Assembly (NCBI GenBank): GCA_026993045.1
Contig: JALWWR010000096.1
Span: 1-18,591, forward strand
Direction of reading: 5' to 3'
Source: Thermodesulfatator sp.
GTDB taxonomy: Bacteria; Desulfobacterota; Thermodesulfobacteria; Thermodesulfobacteriales; Thermodesulfobacteriaceae
DNA: 18,591 bases
Position numbers and translations under genes: made by a program. Shown here in pieces: positions 6,769 through 14,335 of the stretch (position 1 is its first letter; each line of letters starts with the position of its first letter). The notes under the pieces are model-generated. The model made no database searches, was not told the origin of the DNA, and saw nothing but the letters and a program-made list of their open reading frames with translations.

Positions 6769-7188
6769 GTGCCTCGGCAAAGTTTCATGCGGAATCGGAG
6801 TCCTCTCTGGAATATCGTTTTTTTGGTCTTTCTGATCATGGCCTTCATCTGGGCCCGTTATTACAAAGAAAAGGGTCAAAAGACTTTAGTGGCGGAATAC
6901 CTCCTAAAGAGTCCTCAGGGCCAGACCATTGGAAAGGCTCAGTTTTGGGCTCAGGATCAAGAGACTATCCTTAAAGTTCGGCTGGCCGCGAAGCCGCCGG
7001 AAGAAAATTACGTCCTTTTATATTTTAAAGGGGGGGTCGGGAAAACCGCCGGCAAGATCCGGGGGACGGTTTTGGTTCGTTCTCTGGGAGGATTAGATTT
7101 GGAGGAGCTGGTAGCCTTAAAATTGCGTGGGGTGAAGTCTGGGGCTATTTATGGAGAAACCAAACTCTCTTTTGAAAGAAAGGAGTAA
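6769..7188 (+). CDS. Membrane-anchored protein of unknown function upstream of pyrG
   Basis: From GTG at 6769 the frame has 139 codons; ATG at 6787 (133 codons) is an equally possible start, and neither has a visible ribosome-binding site. One hydrophobic helix (about residues 13-29, [17 protein letters not shown]) follows a basic N-terminus, so the rest should lie outside the cytoplasmic membrane. The remaining 105 residues have an alternating pattern expected of a small beta-sandwich ([44 protein letters not shown]). Low-level similarity to CHRD-like beta domains crossed my mind, but I cannot support it. GGVGKT resembles a P-loop by chance: it lies on the extracytoplasmic side and lacks the ATPase context. 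The gene ends 2 bases before pyrG, whose ribosome-binding site lies in its last codons. Function unknown. Confidence 0.7.
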   Translation: MPRQSFMRNRSPLWNIVFLVFLIMAFIWARYYKEKGQKTLVAEYLLKSPQGQTIGKAQFWAQDQETILKVRLAAKPPEENYVLLYFKGGVGKTAGKIRGTVLVRSLGGLDLEELVALKLRGVKSGAIYGETKLSFERKE

Positions 7189-7190
7189 TC

Positions 7191-8849
7191 ATGCGGGCTA
7201 AAAGTAAAAAGGGTTTTCATACCAAGTTCATTTTTGTCACCGGCGGGGTGCTGTCTTCCCTGGGAAAGGGCCTAGCTTCGGCCTCTATCGGGGCCCTTCT
7301 TGAGGCCCGTGGCCTTAGGGTCACCTTCCAGAAACTCGATCCTTACATCAACGTGGATCCCGGGACGATGAACCCCTTGCAGCATGGGGAGGTTTACGTC
7401 ACCGACGACGGGGCGGAGACCGATCTCGATCTAGGTCACTACGAGCGTTTTACCGCGGCCAAAATGGGGCGCAAGAACAATTATACTTCTGGCAAGATAT
7501 ACCACTCGGTAATTACCAAGGAAAGACGGGGGGATTACCTCGGAGGCACCGTTCAAATCATCCCTCACGTGACCGACGAGATCAAGGCCGCCATCGTGCA
7601 GCTCGCCGGAAGCGAAGTGGATGTGGCCATCATCGAGGTGGGAGGCACAGTGGGGGATATAGAGAGTCTTCCTTTTCTGGAAGCCATAAGGCAGCTCCGC
7701 TATGACCTGGGAAGGGAGAACACCCTTTACATTCACCTCACTTACGTGCCTTACATCAAGGCCGCAGGAGAGCTCAAGACCAAACCCACCCAACATAGCG
7801 TCAAAGAGCTACGGGCTATCGGTATCCAGCCGGATATCCTCCTCTGCCGCACCGAACGGTTTTTGCCCCCGGAGGTGAAGAAAAAGATCGCCCTTTTCTG
7901 TAACGTGGAGGAAGACGCCGTTATTACAGCCAAAGACGTAAATTGCATTTATGAGATCCCTCTTATCTTTCATCAGGAGGGACTGGATGAAAAAATCATC
8001 GAGCTCTTAAATATCTGGACTCGGGAGCCGGATCTTTCGGCCTGGGAAGACCTGGTCCAGCGCTACAAGAACCCCCGGGAAGAGGTCACCATTGCGGTGG
8101 TGGGCAAATACGTGGATCTTAAGGATTCCTATAAATCTTTGCATGAGGCCCTGGTTCATGGGGGGCTGGCCAACGATTGCCGGGTAAACATCCTGTACGT
8201 GAGTGCTGACGAGCTCACCCGGGAGAACGTGGCGGAGAAACTTTCCGGGGCCCAGGGGGTGTTGATTCCCGGGGGTTTCGGTTATCGGGGGGCCGAGGGC
8301 AAGATGGAAGCCATCCGCTACGCCCGGGAAAAAGGGATACCCTTTTTCGGGATCTGTCTGGGGATGCAACTTGCCGTAGTAGAGTTTGCCCGGAATGTAG
8401 CCGGGCTTTCCGGGGCCAATTCCACGGAGTTTGATCCCGACACCCCCCATCCCGTAATCTATCTCATGCGCGAGTGGTTCAATTATCGCACCCAGCGGGT
8501 GGAGGTCCGAGACGAGAAGTGCGACAAAGGGGGCACCATGCGTCTCGGGGCCTATCCCTGTCGCCTGGTACCGGACACCATCTCTTACCAAGCCTACCAG
8601 CAAGAAGAAGTCTTTGAGAGGCACCGCCACCGTTACGAGTTCAACAACCAGTATCGGGAGAAGCTTACGGAAAAGGGCCTTAAGATCGCCGGGCTTTCTC
8701 CCGATGGAGAGCTGGTGGAGATCGTAGAACTTTCGGATCACCCCTGGTTTGTAGGCTGTCAGTTTCATCCGGAGTTCCGTTCCCGGCCCATGGAGCCTCA
8801 TCCTCTTTTTGCCTCTTTTATTGCGGCAAGCCTCAAACAGAAAGGCTAA
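7191..8849 (+). CDS. pyrG: CTP synthase (glutamine-hydrolysing)
   Basis: CTP synthase makes CTP from UTP with ATP and glutamine in the last step of pyrimidine nucleotide synthesis. The 552 residues are a full-length enzyme. The N-terminal amidoligase domain shows [16 protein letters not shown] (12-27), [19 protein letters not shown] (50-68), [14 protein letters not shown] (74-87) and [11 protein letters not shown] (149-159). The C-terminal class I glutamine amidotransferase domain shows the GGFGYRG loop (361-367), the nucleophile C389 in FGICLGMQ, and the catalytic pair H526 and E528 in QFHPEF. AAAGGAG lies a few bases before the ATG at 7191, which supports this start. The stop shares one base with the rsmG start (TAATG), so the two genes are translationally coupled. 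Confidence 0.98.
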   Translation: MRAKSKKGFHTKFIFVTGGVLSSLGKGLASASIGALLEARGLRVTFQKLDPYINVDPGTMNPLQHGEVYVTDDGAETDLDLGHYERFTAAKMGRKNNYTSGKIYHSVITKERRGDYLGGTVQIIPHVTDEIKAAIVQLAGSEVDVAIIEVGGTVGDIESLPFLEAIRQLRYDLGRENTLYIHLTYVPYIKAAGELKTKPTQHSVKELRAIGIQPDILLCRTERFLPPEVKKKIALFCNVEEDAVITAKDVNCIYEIPLIFHQEGLDEKIIELLNIWTREPDLSAWEDLVQRYKNPREEVTIAVVGKYVDLKDSYKSLHEALVHGGLANDCRVNILYVSADELTRENVAEKLSGAQGVLIPGGFGYRGAEGKMEAIRYAREKGIPFFGICLGMQLAVVEFARNVAGLSGANSTEFDPDTPHPVIYLMREWFNYRTQRVEVRDEKCDKGGTMRLGAYPCRLVPDTISYQAYQQEEVFERHRHRYEFNNQYREKLTEKGLKIAGLSPDGELVEIVELSDHPWFVGCQFHPEFRSRPMEPHPLFASFIAASLKQKG

Positions 8850-9481
8850 TGGCGGAGCGGGAAAGGGCCCGGGCCTTGCTTGAGGCCCGGCTCAAGGAAT
8901 ACGGCCTTCCTTTTTCTTTGGAGATCTTCTGGGATCGGCTTTGGTGGTATCTTAAGGCCCTAGTTCAGGCCGGCCCAACCTTAAATCTTACGGCCCATTC
9001 TTCCCCGGAAGAGTATCTGGATTCCGCGGTCCTAGAGGCCTTGATATTGGCTTCTGTTATCCCTTCCGGTCCCTTGCGCTTGGCGGATCTGGGAAGTGGC
9101 GGGGGCATCCCCGGAATGGTCTTAAAACTAGTACGCCCAGATTTGGAGGTCACCCTTTTCGAGGCCTTTGCTCCCCGGACGATCTTCTTGGAAGAGATCA
9201 TAGCCGAGCTTTCCCTTTCCGGCATAAGGGTCCGGCAATGTCATCTGGGTTCGGAATGGCCGGAGGAGCGTTTTTCGGTGGTGGTGTCTCGGGGATATGG
9301 TTCGGTGGCCAAGTTTACCCGTCATGCCCGGGCTTTGCTTTCTCCCCCGGCCATGGCCTTTTACCTTTGGCGAAAGGAGGTGGAACCCCGGGGCTCGGAA
9401 TGGGAACTGCCGCTAGAGGCGGTCTTTCGGTTAGAGCTTCCCCGAGGGCCCCGCCCGCTCTTGTTTTTTAGATTTCTTTGA
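8849..9481 (+). CDS. rsmG: 16S rRNA (guanine-N7)-methyltransferase RsmG
   Basis: RsmG (GidB) methylates N7 of G527 in the 530 loop of 16S rRNA using S-adenosylmethionine. At 210 residues it has the family length. The SAM-binding motif is DLGSGGGIPGM (80-90), followed by the acidic strand end LFEAF (103-107). NLTAHSSPEEYLDSAVLE (46-63) matches the family's N-terminal signature, and VVVSRGYGSVAKF (144-156) corresponds to the usual ...SRA.a.l..l stretch. In most bacteria rsmG sits near the origin with gidA and parAB; here it is coupled to pyrG by a one-base stop/start overlap. The motif region is intact, so it should be active. Confidence 0.93.
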   Translation: MAERERARALLEARLKEYGLPFSLEIFWDRLWWYLKALVQAGPTLNLTAHSSPEEYLDSAVLEALILASVIPSGPLRLADLGSGGGIPGMVLKLVRPDLEVTLFEAFAPRTIFLEEIIAELSLSGIRVRQCHLGSEWPEERFSVVVSRGYGSVAKFTRHARALLSPPAMAFYLWRKEVEPRGSEWELPLEAVFRLELPRGPRPLLFFRFL

Positions 9482-9607
9482 AGCCTTTCCCTTTGAGGGT
9501 CTATTTTAGGGTTCAAGTCCCCTAGAAAAGAGCCTTTTTCTGGAGAACTCCTTGCCGAAAGGCCTAAATTGTGTTTTTTTGTAGAAAAGACTTTAGAGGA
9601 GTTAGGT
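9482..9607 (+). other. Spacer between rsmG and the polA group, with several short hairpins
   Basis: This 126-base spacer holds small inverted repeats but no strong classical terminator. They are CCCT-TTG-AGGG at 9489-9499 followed by TCTATTTT; an 8-pair stem (one G-T pair) at 9504-9511/9520-9527 around an 8-base loop; a 7-pair stem AGAAAAG/TTTTTCT at 9524-9530/9535-9541; and CCTT/AAGG at 9550-9562 followed by T-rich DNA at 9569-9580. The second and third share bases 9524-9527 and cannot both form. The region may combine weak termination of the pyrG-rsmG transcript with the promoter of the next group. I could not place a convincing -35/-10 pair. Confidence 0.35.
9595..9601 (+). promoter_or_regulatory. 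Ribosome-binding site deciding the start at 9608
   Basis: AGAGGAG lies six bases before the ATG at 9608. A longer reading of the same frame from a TTG at 9569 would begin in a T-run and has no such site, so 9608 is preferred. Confidence 0.7.
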
Positions 9608-10093
9608 ATGGGTGGCCGAAGCCGAAAATCAGTCTTGAGACAGAAGCTTGCCAAGTATTATCGCGAAAGGGAAAATCCCTTGGCCTTGATAGCCCTGCAG
9701 GAAACCCTGATTCGTCAGCATCAGGATCGACTGGACCTCTTACAAAGTAACTTGGCTTATCTTCAGGCCCAAGAGGCCCCTTCTCCTGAGGAAGGGCGGG
9801 TCTCGCGTCTTACCATTCGAAAATTCACCAGCGAACCGGACAAAAAGTTTTTAAACCGGGCCTTTTACGAGGCCCTTTACCCTCTGACCTTGGAATATCG
9901 TTATATGCCGCTTCATGCCATATTTCTCTGGTATCTGCAGGCCTTGGAGATGGTCTACGGTCCCAAACTTAACAAGACCCATCTCAACCGTCTCCAGAAG
10001 TGGATCCTGCGGTGGCTCACCCTTAGGACCCCGGAAGAGGAAATGAATCTCAAAAGTGAAATCGTCACCTGGATCCTCAATCGTTTTGCCTAA
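9608..10093 (+). CDS. 161-residue helical protein of unknown function upstream of polA
   Basis: From the ATG supported by AGAGGAG the frame gives 161 residues. It is strongly charged and predicted almost entirely helical. The N-terminal 60 residues (KSVLRQKLAKYYRERENPLA, then LIRQHQDRLDLLQSNLAYLQ) have heptad-like leucine spacing and could form a coiled coil. A C-terminal half is rich in aromatic residues (FYEALYPLTLEYRYMPLHAI, LQKWILRWLTL). There are no cysteines, signal peptide, membrane segment or catalytic motif that I can see. The last 38 bases overlap the GTG-start reading of polA, and the stop lies 5 codons after an alternative TTG start of polA, so the gene is coupled to polA either way. 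I do not recognise the family. Position suggests, but does not show, a link with DNA replication or repair. Confidence 0.75.
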   Translation: MGGRSRKSVLRQKLAKYYRERENPLALIALQETLIRQHQDRLDLLQSNLAYLQAQEAPSPEEGRVSRLTIRKFTSEPDKKFLNRAFYEALYPLTLEYRYMPLHAIFLWYLQALEMVYGPKLNKTHLNRLQKWILRWLTLRTPEEEMNLKSEIVTWILNRFA

Positions 10094-11099
10094 AGGTGGT
10101 TCGGGCCCGGTCCTTTATCTCATTGACGGCACCTCTTTCATCTATCGGGCCCATTTTGCCGTAAGAGAGTATCTTTCCACCTCCTGGGGGCTTCCCACCA
10201 AGGCCATTTTTGTCTTCACGCGGATGATTCTTAAGGTCTTACGGGATTTCAGCCCCCAGTATCTGGCCCTCTGTTTGGACGAAAAGGCCCCTACCTTTCG
10301 GCATCAGGCCTACGAGGAATACAAAGCCACCCGCCCTCCCATGCCGGAAGACCTGGTGGTCCAGCTTCCTTACATTCGGGAAATAGCCGAGGCTTTGGGG
10401 CTGCCGGTCTTGAGCGAACCGGGGTATGAGGCCGACGACCTTATCGCTTCGGTGGCCTCCCGGTTCCTCAATCCCATGGTTATCATTGCCGGGGACAAGG
10501 ATCTCCTCCCTCTGGTGAGCGATCGGATCTATCTCTGGGATCCTTTGCGGGAGAAGATGATCACCCCTCAAGTGGTGGAAGAACGTTACGGTCTGCCCCC
10601 GGAAAAGATTCCCGAAGTAAGGGCCCTGGCCGGAGACGCCAGTGACAATATCCCGGGGGTGAAAGGGATCGGGGAGAAAACGGCCCTAAGGCTCATACAG
10701 GCCTTCGGTTCGGTGGAGGCCCTTTATGAGCGCCTTTCGGAGGTCACCCCTCCCCGGGTGCGCAAGCTTTTAGAAGAGGGCCGGGAGGCAGCGCGGATTT
10801 CCCGCCAGCTTATAACTTTGGAGACCGCCGCTCCGGTGCCGGAAGATCTTGAAAGTTACCGCCTGAGGGCTCCCGATTGGTCTCGTCTGCGGGCCCTTTT
10901 TCGAAAGCTCGAATTCAAAAAGCTCCTGGCGGAGTTGCCCCCTGAAAGGGAAATTGCTCCAGAGAAGCTGGAGCAGGCCTCTGAGATACCGAAGGTCGTG
11001 AAAGAAGCCCCGCAGGTGGCCTTTTGGTTAGAAAAAAATTCGGGGCTCTTTGGGACCCTTCAAATAAAAGCCCTGGGGTTGGCCACTCCGGAGAAGTGA
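10056..11099 (+). CDS. polA: DNA polymerase I, N-terminal part: 5'-3' exonuclease and start of the degenerate exonuclease domain
   Basis: This frame encodes the 5'-nuclease (FEN-like) domain of Pol I, which removes RNA primers and flaps during Okazaki-fragment and excision repair. All metal-binding acidic residues are present: D24 (LIDGTSFIYRAHF), D75 (CLDEKAPTFR), D127 and D128 (YEADDLIAS), D147 and D149 (IIAGDKDLL), and D194 and D197 (LAGDASDNIPGVKGIGEKTA, with the H3TH motif). Residues from about 300 begin the 3'-5' exonuclease-like domain, and the frame then stops at TGA 11097-11099. The downstream polymerase part continues in the same frame, so the whole would be 864 codons, a normal Pol I length, if the stop were read or absent. 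The start is uncertain: GTG at 10056 overlaps the previous gene by 38 bases, and TTG at 10086 (followed by PKGGSGPVLYLIDG) is a good alternative. As written, the gene would yield a separate 5'-nuclease of about 337-347 residues. Confidence 0.88.
   Translation: MKSSPGSSIVLPKGGSGPVLYLIDGTSFIYRAHFAVREYLSTSWGLPTKAIFVFTRMILKVLRDFSPQYLALCLDEKAPTFRHQAYEEYKATRPPMPEDLVVQLPYIREIAEALGLPVLSEPGYEADDLIASVASRFLNPMVIIAGDKDLLPLVSDRIYLWDPLREKMITPQVVEERYGLPPEKIPEVRALAGDASDNIPGVKGIGEKTALRLIQAFGSVEALYERLSEVTPPRVRKLLEEGREAARISRQLITLETAAPVPEDLESYRLRAPDWSRLRALFRKLEFKKLLAELPPEREIAPEKLEQASEIPKVVKEAPQVAFWLEKNSGLFGTLQIKALGLATPEK
11097..11099 (+). other. In-frame TGA interrupting polA
   Basis: The codons run ...ACT CCG GAG AAG TGA TAC GCC TTA CCC... 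with open frame on both sides (10056-11096 and 11100-12647), and the protein sequence reads naturally across the stop (GLATPEK, stop, YALPLQRL). A single C-to-T transition from CGA (Arg) would create it. It may be a sequence error, a true nonsense mutation that splits the enzyme, or a recoded codon. Confidence 0.9.
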
Positions 11100-11129
11100 T
11101 ACGCCTTACCCCTACAAAGACTTTCCCGG

Positions 11130-12650
11130 GTGAAAGATTTTCTAGCTTCTTTAGTTCCTGAAACGAAGATCTTTTACGATCTCAAGGACTGTTATCACTT
11201 TCTTAACGGGAATTGGGAGCCGGCCGGAGAGGTGTTCGACGTAAAACTGGTGGCCTGGATCTTAGAACCCACCAAAAGGAGTTACAGCCTGGAGGATCTG
11301 GCCGAAGAATATCTAGGGCTTCGGCTCTCTTCCCTCCCTCCGGGGCTAGGGGCCGCGGCCCGGGCCCTGGCTTTACAAGAATTTTATCCTTTATTTCGCC
11401 CGGAACTAAAGGCCAAGGCCTTAGAACGACTCTATTTCGAGCTAGAGCTCCCCTTAAGCAAGGTCCTCTACCGCATGGAGAAGACTGGCATTAAGATTGA
11501 TGTCCCCTACCTTCGCCAGCTGGCTGAAGATTTAAAAGAGGCCCTCAAGGGGCTGGAGGCCGAGATCTTCCTTTTGGCCGGGGAGCCTTTCAACCTCCGT
11601 TCAGGAAGGGCTTTGTCCCGGATTCTTTTTGAAAAACTGGGGCTTCCCAGAGGCAAGAAGACCCCTAAGGGGACGGGTTTTTCCACCGATGTGGAGGTTC
11701 TTTCAGAACTAGCCTCACTTCATCCTTTGCCGGCCAAGGTCTTGCGTTATCGAGCCCTTTATAAGCTGCTCTCCACTTATGTGGAACCTTTACCCCGGAT
11801 GATTAACCCTTCCACCGGCCGGGTGCACACTACTTTTCATCAGACCGGCACCGCCACCGGACGACTTTCTTCTTCAGACCCCAACCTCCAGAACATTCCT
11901 GTAAAGGGCGAGGAGGGGGAGGCCATCCGGAAGGCCTTTGTGGCGGAAGAGGGCTGGCTTTTGCTCTCGGCAGACTACTCTCAGATCGAACTCCGTCTCT
12001 TGGCCCATTTTTCGGGAGACGAAAACCTCAAGCAGGCCTTCCAGGAGGGGCGGGATATTCACACCGCCTGCGCTTCGGAGGTCTTTGGCGTAGCTCCTTT
12101 AGAGGTTACCCCAGAGATGCGGCGCTTGGCGAAGGTCATCAATTTTGGTATTGCCTATGGTATGAGTCCCTACGGTCTTTCTAAGGAGCTAGGGATCGAT
12201 CTCAAACAGGCCAAGGCCTTCATCGAGCGGTACTTTGAACGTTACCCTGGGGTCCGCCGCTACATGGAAAAGATGGTCGCACAGGCTCGGGAGCAGGGTT
12301 TTGTGACCACTCTTTTGGGGCGCCGCCGGCCTATCCCTGACATTCATAGCCGGGAAAGGGCCGTCCGGGAATTTGCTGAACGCACCGCCATCAACACCCC
12401 TATTCAGGGTTCCGGAGCCGATATCATTAAGCTGGCTATGCTGAGGCTGGATCAGGCTTTACGTAAGCAGGGTTTAAGGAGTCGGTTGCTTTTGCAGGTC
12501 CATGACGAACTACTTTTAGAAGTACCTGAAGAGGAATTGGAACAGACTGCCCCCTTGGTGCGGAAGGTCATGGAAGAGGTATATCCCCTGGAGGTCCCCC
12601 TTGAGGTCCATCTGGCTTGGGGGAAAAACTGGGCGGAGGCCAAGGCCTGA
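11130..12650 (+). CDS. polA: DNA polymerase I, C-terminal part: degenerate 3'-5' exonuclease plus family A polymerase domain
   Basis: This 506-codon frame (GTG at 11130) carries the polymerase of Pol I, which fills gaps in repair and lagging-strand synthesis. Motif A is ADYSQIELR (281-289, catalytic D282), motif B RRLAKVINFGIAYG (331-344), and motif C QVHDE (456-460). TATGRLSSSDPNLQNIPV (241-258) and NTPIQGSGADIIK (422-434) are also typical. The O-helix residue is Phe (F339), as in E. coli. In the exonuclease-like part the expected carboxylates are missing: DxE of motif I reads FWLE before the stop, the motif II Asp aligns with Cys in YDLKDC, and the YxxxD of motif III is absent, so proofreading is not expected. 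The GTG has no good ribosome-binding site; ATG at 11475, right at the polymerase domain, is another possible restart, and the frame is open back to 11100. The TGA stop shares its last base with the PilZ gene's ATG. Confidence 0.9.
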   Translation: MKDFLASLVPETKIFYDLKDCYHFLNGNWEPAGEVFDVKLVAWILEPTKRSYSLEDLAEEYLGLRLSSLPPGLGAAARALALQEFYPLFRPELKAKALERLYFELELPLSKVLYRMEKTGIKIDVPYLRQLAEDLKEALKGLEAEIFLLAGEPFNLRSGRALSRILFEKLGLPRGKKTPKGTGFSTDVEVLSELASLHPLPAKVLRYRALYKLLSTYVEPLPRMINPSTGRVHTTFHQTGTATGRLSSSDPNLQNIPVKGEEGEAIRKAFVAEEGWLLLSADYSQIELRLLAHFSGDENLKQAFQEGRDIHTACASEVFGVAPLEVTPEMRRLAKVINFGIAYGMSPYGLSKELGIDLKQAKAFIERYFERYPGVRRYMEKMVAQAREQGFVTTLLGRRRPIPDIHSRERAVREFAERTAINTPIQGSGADIIKLAMLRLDQALRKQGLRSRLLLQVHDELLLEVPEEELEQTAPLVRKVMEEVYPLEVPLEVHLAWGKNWAEAKA

Positions 12651-13336
12651 TGTGGGAACCCTGGGAGAGCGGCTACGAGGTCAATCGGGATCCGGCCTAT
12701 CTGGAGATCATCCTCAAAGAGCTGGAAGAGATGGGCTACTGGGTGGTGTTTGTGGGGTCGGGTTTCCGTTCGGGGCCTACGGTTCTTCTTAAAGTGGGAA
12801 AAGAGGAGCTGGCCTTTGATTTGCCCCGCCCCTGGAGAAAGGGGCTCAAGACCGCCCGGGTCATATATCGAGACGACCGCAATATAGAATATTTTTTCCG
12901 GGTCCGGATCTTAGCGGAAGACCTAGAAAATAAGGTCATTTATACTTCCAAGCCCGAAGAGATTTTTAGGTTAGAGCGCCGGGAATATTACCGCGTTTCG
13001 GTGCCTCCGGGCTCCAAGGCCTCCTTCCGATACCAAGACCGACTCTACCAGGGAGAGATCAAGGATATAAGCGCCGGGGGAACGGCGGTCATCATTACCG
13101 AGAAAGACCAGTTCGTCCCCGGCAAAATAGTGGAAGATATTGTATTGGAACTTAAGCTCACCAGCGTTGAAGACTTCGGGACCATCGAGATTCCCAAAGG
13201 AGAAATCAGGCGTCTGCAAGACCTTTCAGGAAACAAGACAATTTTAGGAGTGAAATTTATCATTTCGGACAAGATCCGCGAAGAAATCATTCGTTACGTC
13301 ATAAGACGCGAAATCGAAATGAAAAAGTCCCGATAG
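12650..13336 (+). CDS. PilZ-domain c-di-GMP receptor, YcgR-like
   Basis: The 228-residue product should bind cyclic di-GMP and pass the signal to a motility, pilus or envelope target. Residues about 1-105 form an N-terminal beta domain like that in YcgR-type proteins (VVFVGSGFRSGPTVLLKV, then FRVRILAEDLENKVIYTS). The PilZ domain follows, with RxxxR at R111-R115 (RREYYR) and DxSxxG at D139-G144 (DISAGG), the two c-di-GMP contact motifs. The last 20 residues are a charged helix. The ATG at 12650 overlaps the polA stop by one base (TGATG). An in-frame ATG at 12617 lies inside polA and adds residues that look like no family, so I chose 12650. Coupling to polA looks positional, since nothing ties c-di-GMP to Pol I. 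The target is unknown. Confidence 0.86.
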   Translation: MWEPWESGYEVNRDPAYLEIILKELEEMGYWVVFVGSGFRSGPTVLLKVGKEELAFDLPRPWRKGLKTARVIYRDDRNIEYFFRVRILAEDLENKVIYTSKPEEIFRLERREYYRVSVPPGSKASFRYQDRLYQGEIKDISAGGTAVIITEKDQFVPGKIVEDIVLELKLTSVEDFGTIEIPKGEIRRLQDLSGNKTILGVKFIISDKIREEIIRYVIRREIEMKKSR

Positions 13337-13359
13337 TCCTTTCAAAGTCTGGCCTTGTT
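13337..13359. other. Convergent junction between the PilZ gene and kdsD
   Basis: Only 23 bases separate the two stop codons. I see no G+C-rich stem with a T-run on either strand, so the transcripts may run into each other. Confidence 0.5.
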
Positions 13360-14334
13360 TTAAAGGGTGAATTTAAAGTTTCCTTTGCCTAAGATGTCAT
13401 GCAGATGTAAGATTCCCACTAACCTTTCGTCGGAATCAATGACCGGGAGGACGGTGATCAGGTGTCTTTCCATGAGATCTAAGGCCTCTGAGGCCAGGCG
13501 GTCCTTTTCGATCCTCTTGGGCCCCCGGGTCATGACCTCGTCCACCATTAGGCCCTCGATATTTTTATGCCGGACCAAGGCCCTTCGGAGGTCTCCGTCG
13601 GTGATGATCCCTTGAAGACGATTCCCTTGGTCTAAGACCAAGACGCAGCCCAGACGCTTGCGGTCCATCTCTTTTAAGGCCTGGGGCATGGGGGTGCCGG
13701 TATAAGTGAGGGGGATCCTGTCACCGGTAAGCATGATCTGAGAGACCCGCACTTTAAGCCTTTCCCCTAGGGTGCCCCCAGGATGGTTCTGTTGAAAGTC
13801 CTCGGCGCTAAAGCCCCGGCTTTCGGCCAAAGCCACGGCCAGGGCGTCCCCTACGGCCAGGGCCGCGGTGGTGCTGGCCGTAGGGGCCAGGTCTAAAGGA
13901 CAGGCCTCCCGGGGGACTCCAACATCGATCACGATATCGGCCAAATGTCCCAAAGGGGAATCGGTCTTACCGGTAAAGGCGATGATTTTGAGTCCTCGCC
14001 TTTTGAGGACCGAGGCGATGAGGTTGACCTCTTCCGTTTTTCCCGAATTGGAAAGGGCCAGGAGGACGTCTTCCCGGGTGACCATCCCCAAGTCGCCATG
14101 GAGGGCCTCGGCCGGGTGAAGAAAAAAAGAAGGGGTGCCGGTGGAAGAGAGGGTGGCGGAGATCTTACGGCCAATGAGGCCGCTTTTTCCCAGACCGGTT
14201 ACCACTACCCGCCCTCGGGTAGATAAGATGAGGTTTACGGCTTCTTCAAAGGGGGAGGCCAGTTTTTCAAGGACGTGCTCCAGGCCTTCGATCTCGATCT
14301 CAAGGACTTTTTGGGCGATCTCCAGCGGTCGCAT
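13360..14334 (-). CDS. kdsD: D-arabinose-5-phosphate isomerase (KdsD/KpsF family)
   Basis: KdsD converts ribulose-5-phosphate to arabinose-5-phosphate, the first step of KDO synthesis for lipopolysaccharide or capsule. From ATG at 14334 the product has 324 residues, the family length. An SIS domain (about 1-190) holds VTGLGKSGLIGRK (45-57), HPAEALHGDLGMV (73-85) and LSNSGKTEEV (94-103), and two CBS domains follow (about 200-255 and 265-320). The catalytic set known from E. coli KdsD maps with a constant offset of nine: K50, H79, E102, E143 and H184 (NHPGGTLG). A longer reading of the frame from 14487 would overlap secA and adds low-complexity sequence, so I reject it. The start lies one base after the secA stop. 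LPS use is the likeliest role, because no capsule cluster is visible. Confidence 0.94.
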   Translation of the reverse strand: MRPLEIAQKVLEIEIEGLEHVLEKLASPFEEAVNLILSTRGRVVVTGLGKSGLIGRKISATLSSTGTPSFFLHPAEALHGDLGMVTREDVLLALSNSGKTEEVNLIASVLKRRGLKIIAFTGKTDSPLGHLADIVIDVGVPREACPLDLAPTASTTAALAVGDALAVALAESRGFSAEDFQQNHPGGTLGERLKVRVSQIMLTGDRIPLTYTGTPMPQALKEMDRKRLGCVLVLDQGNRLQGIITDGDLRRALVRHKNIEGLMVDEVMTRGPKRIEKDRLASEALDLMERHLITVLPVIDSDERLVGILHLHDILGKGNFKFTL

Positions 14335-14335
14335 C

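Noticed and set aside
7018..7050. GGVGKT in the protein upstream of pyrG read as a Walker A motif
   Set aside because: It lies in a small domain beyond the membrane anchor, with no Walker B and no ATPase fold.
8007..8801. 264-codon minus-strand frame opposite pyrG
   Set aside because: It is antisense to a well-conserved CTP synthase, has no family features, and reflects codon bias on the coding strand.
9507..9523. T-arm-like GGGTTCAAGTCCC, suggesting a tRNA or a tRNA-derived attachment site
   Set aside because: With the tRNA loop size only three pairs form, the next pairs mismatch, and no acceptor, anticodon or D arm can be found around it.
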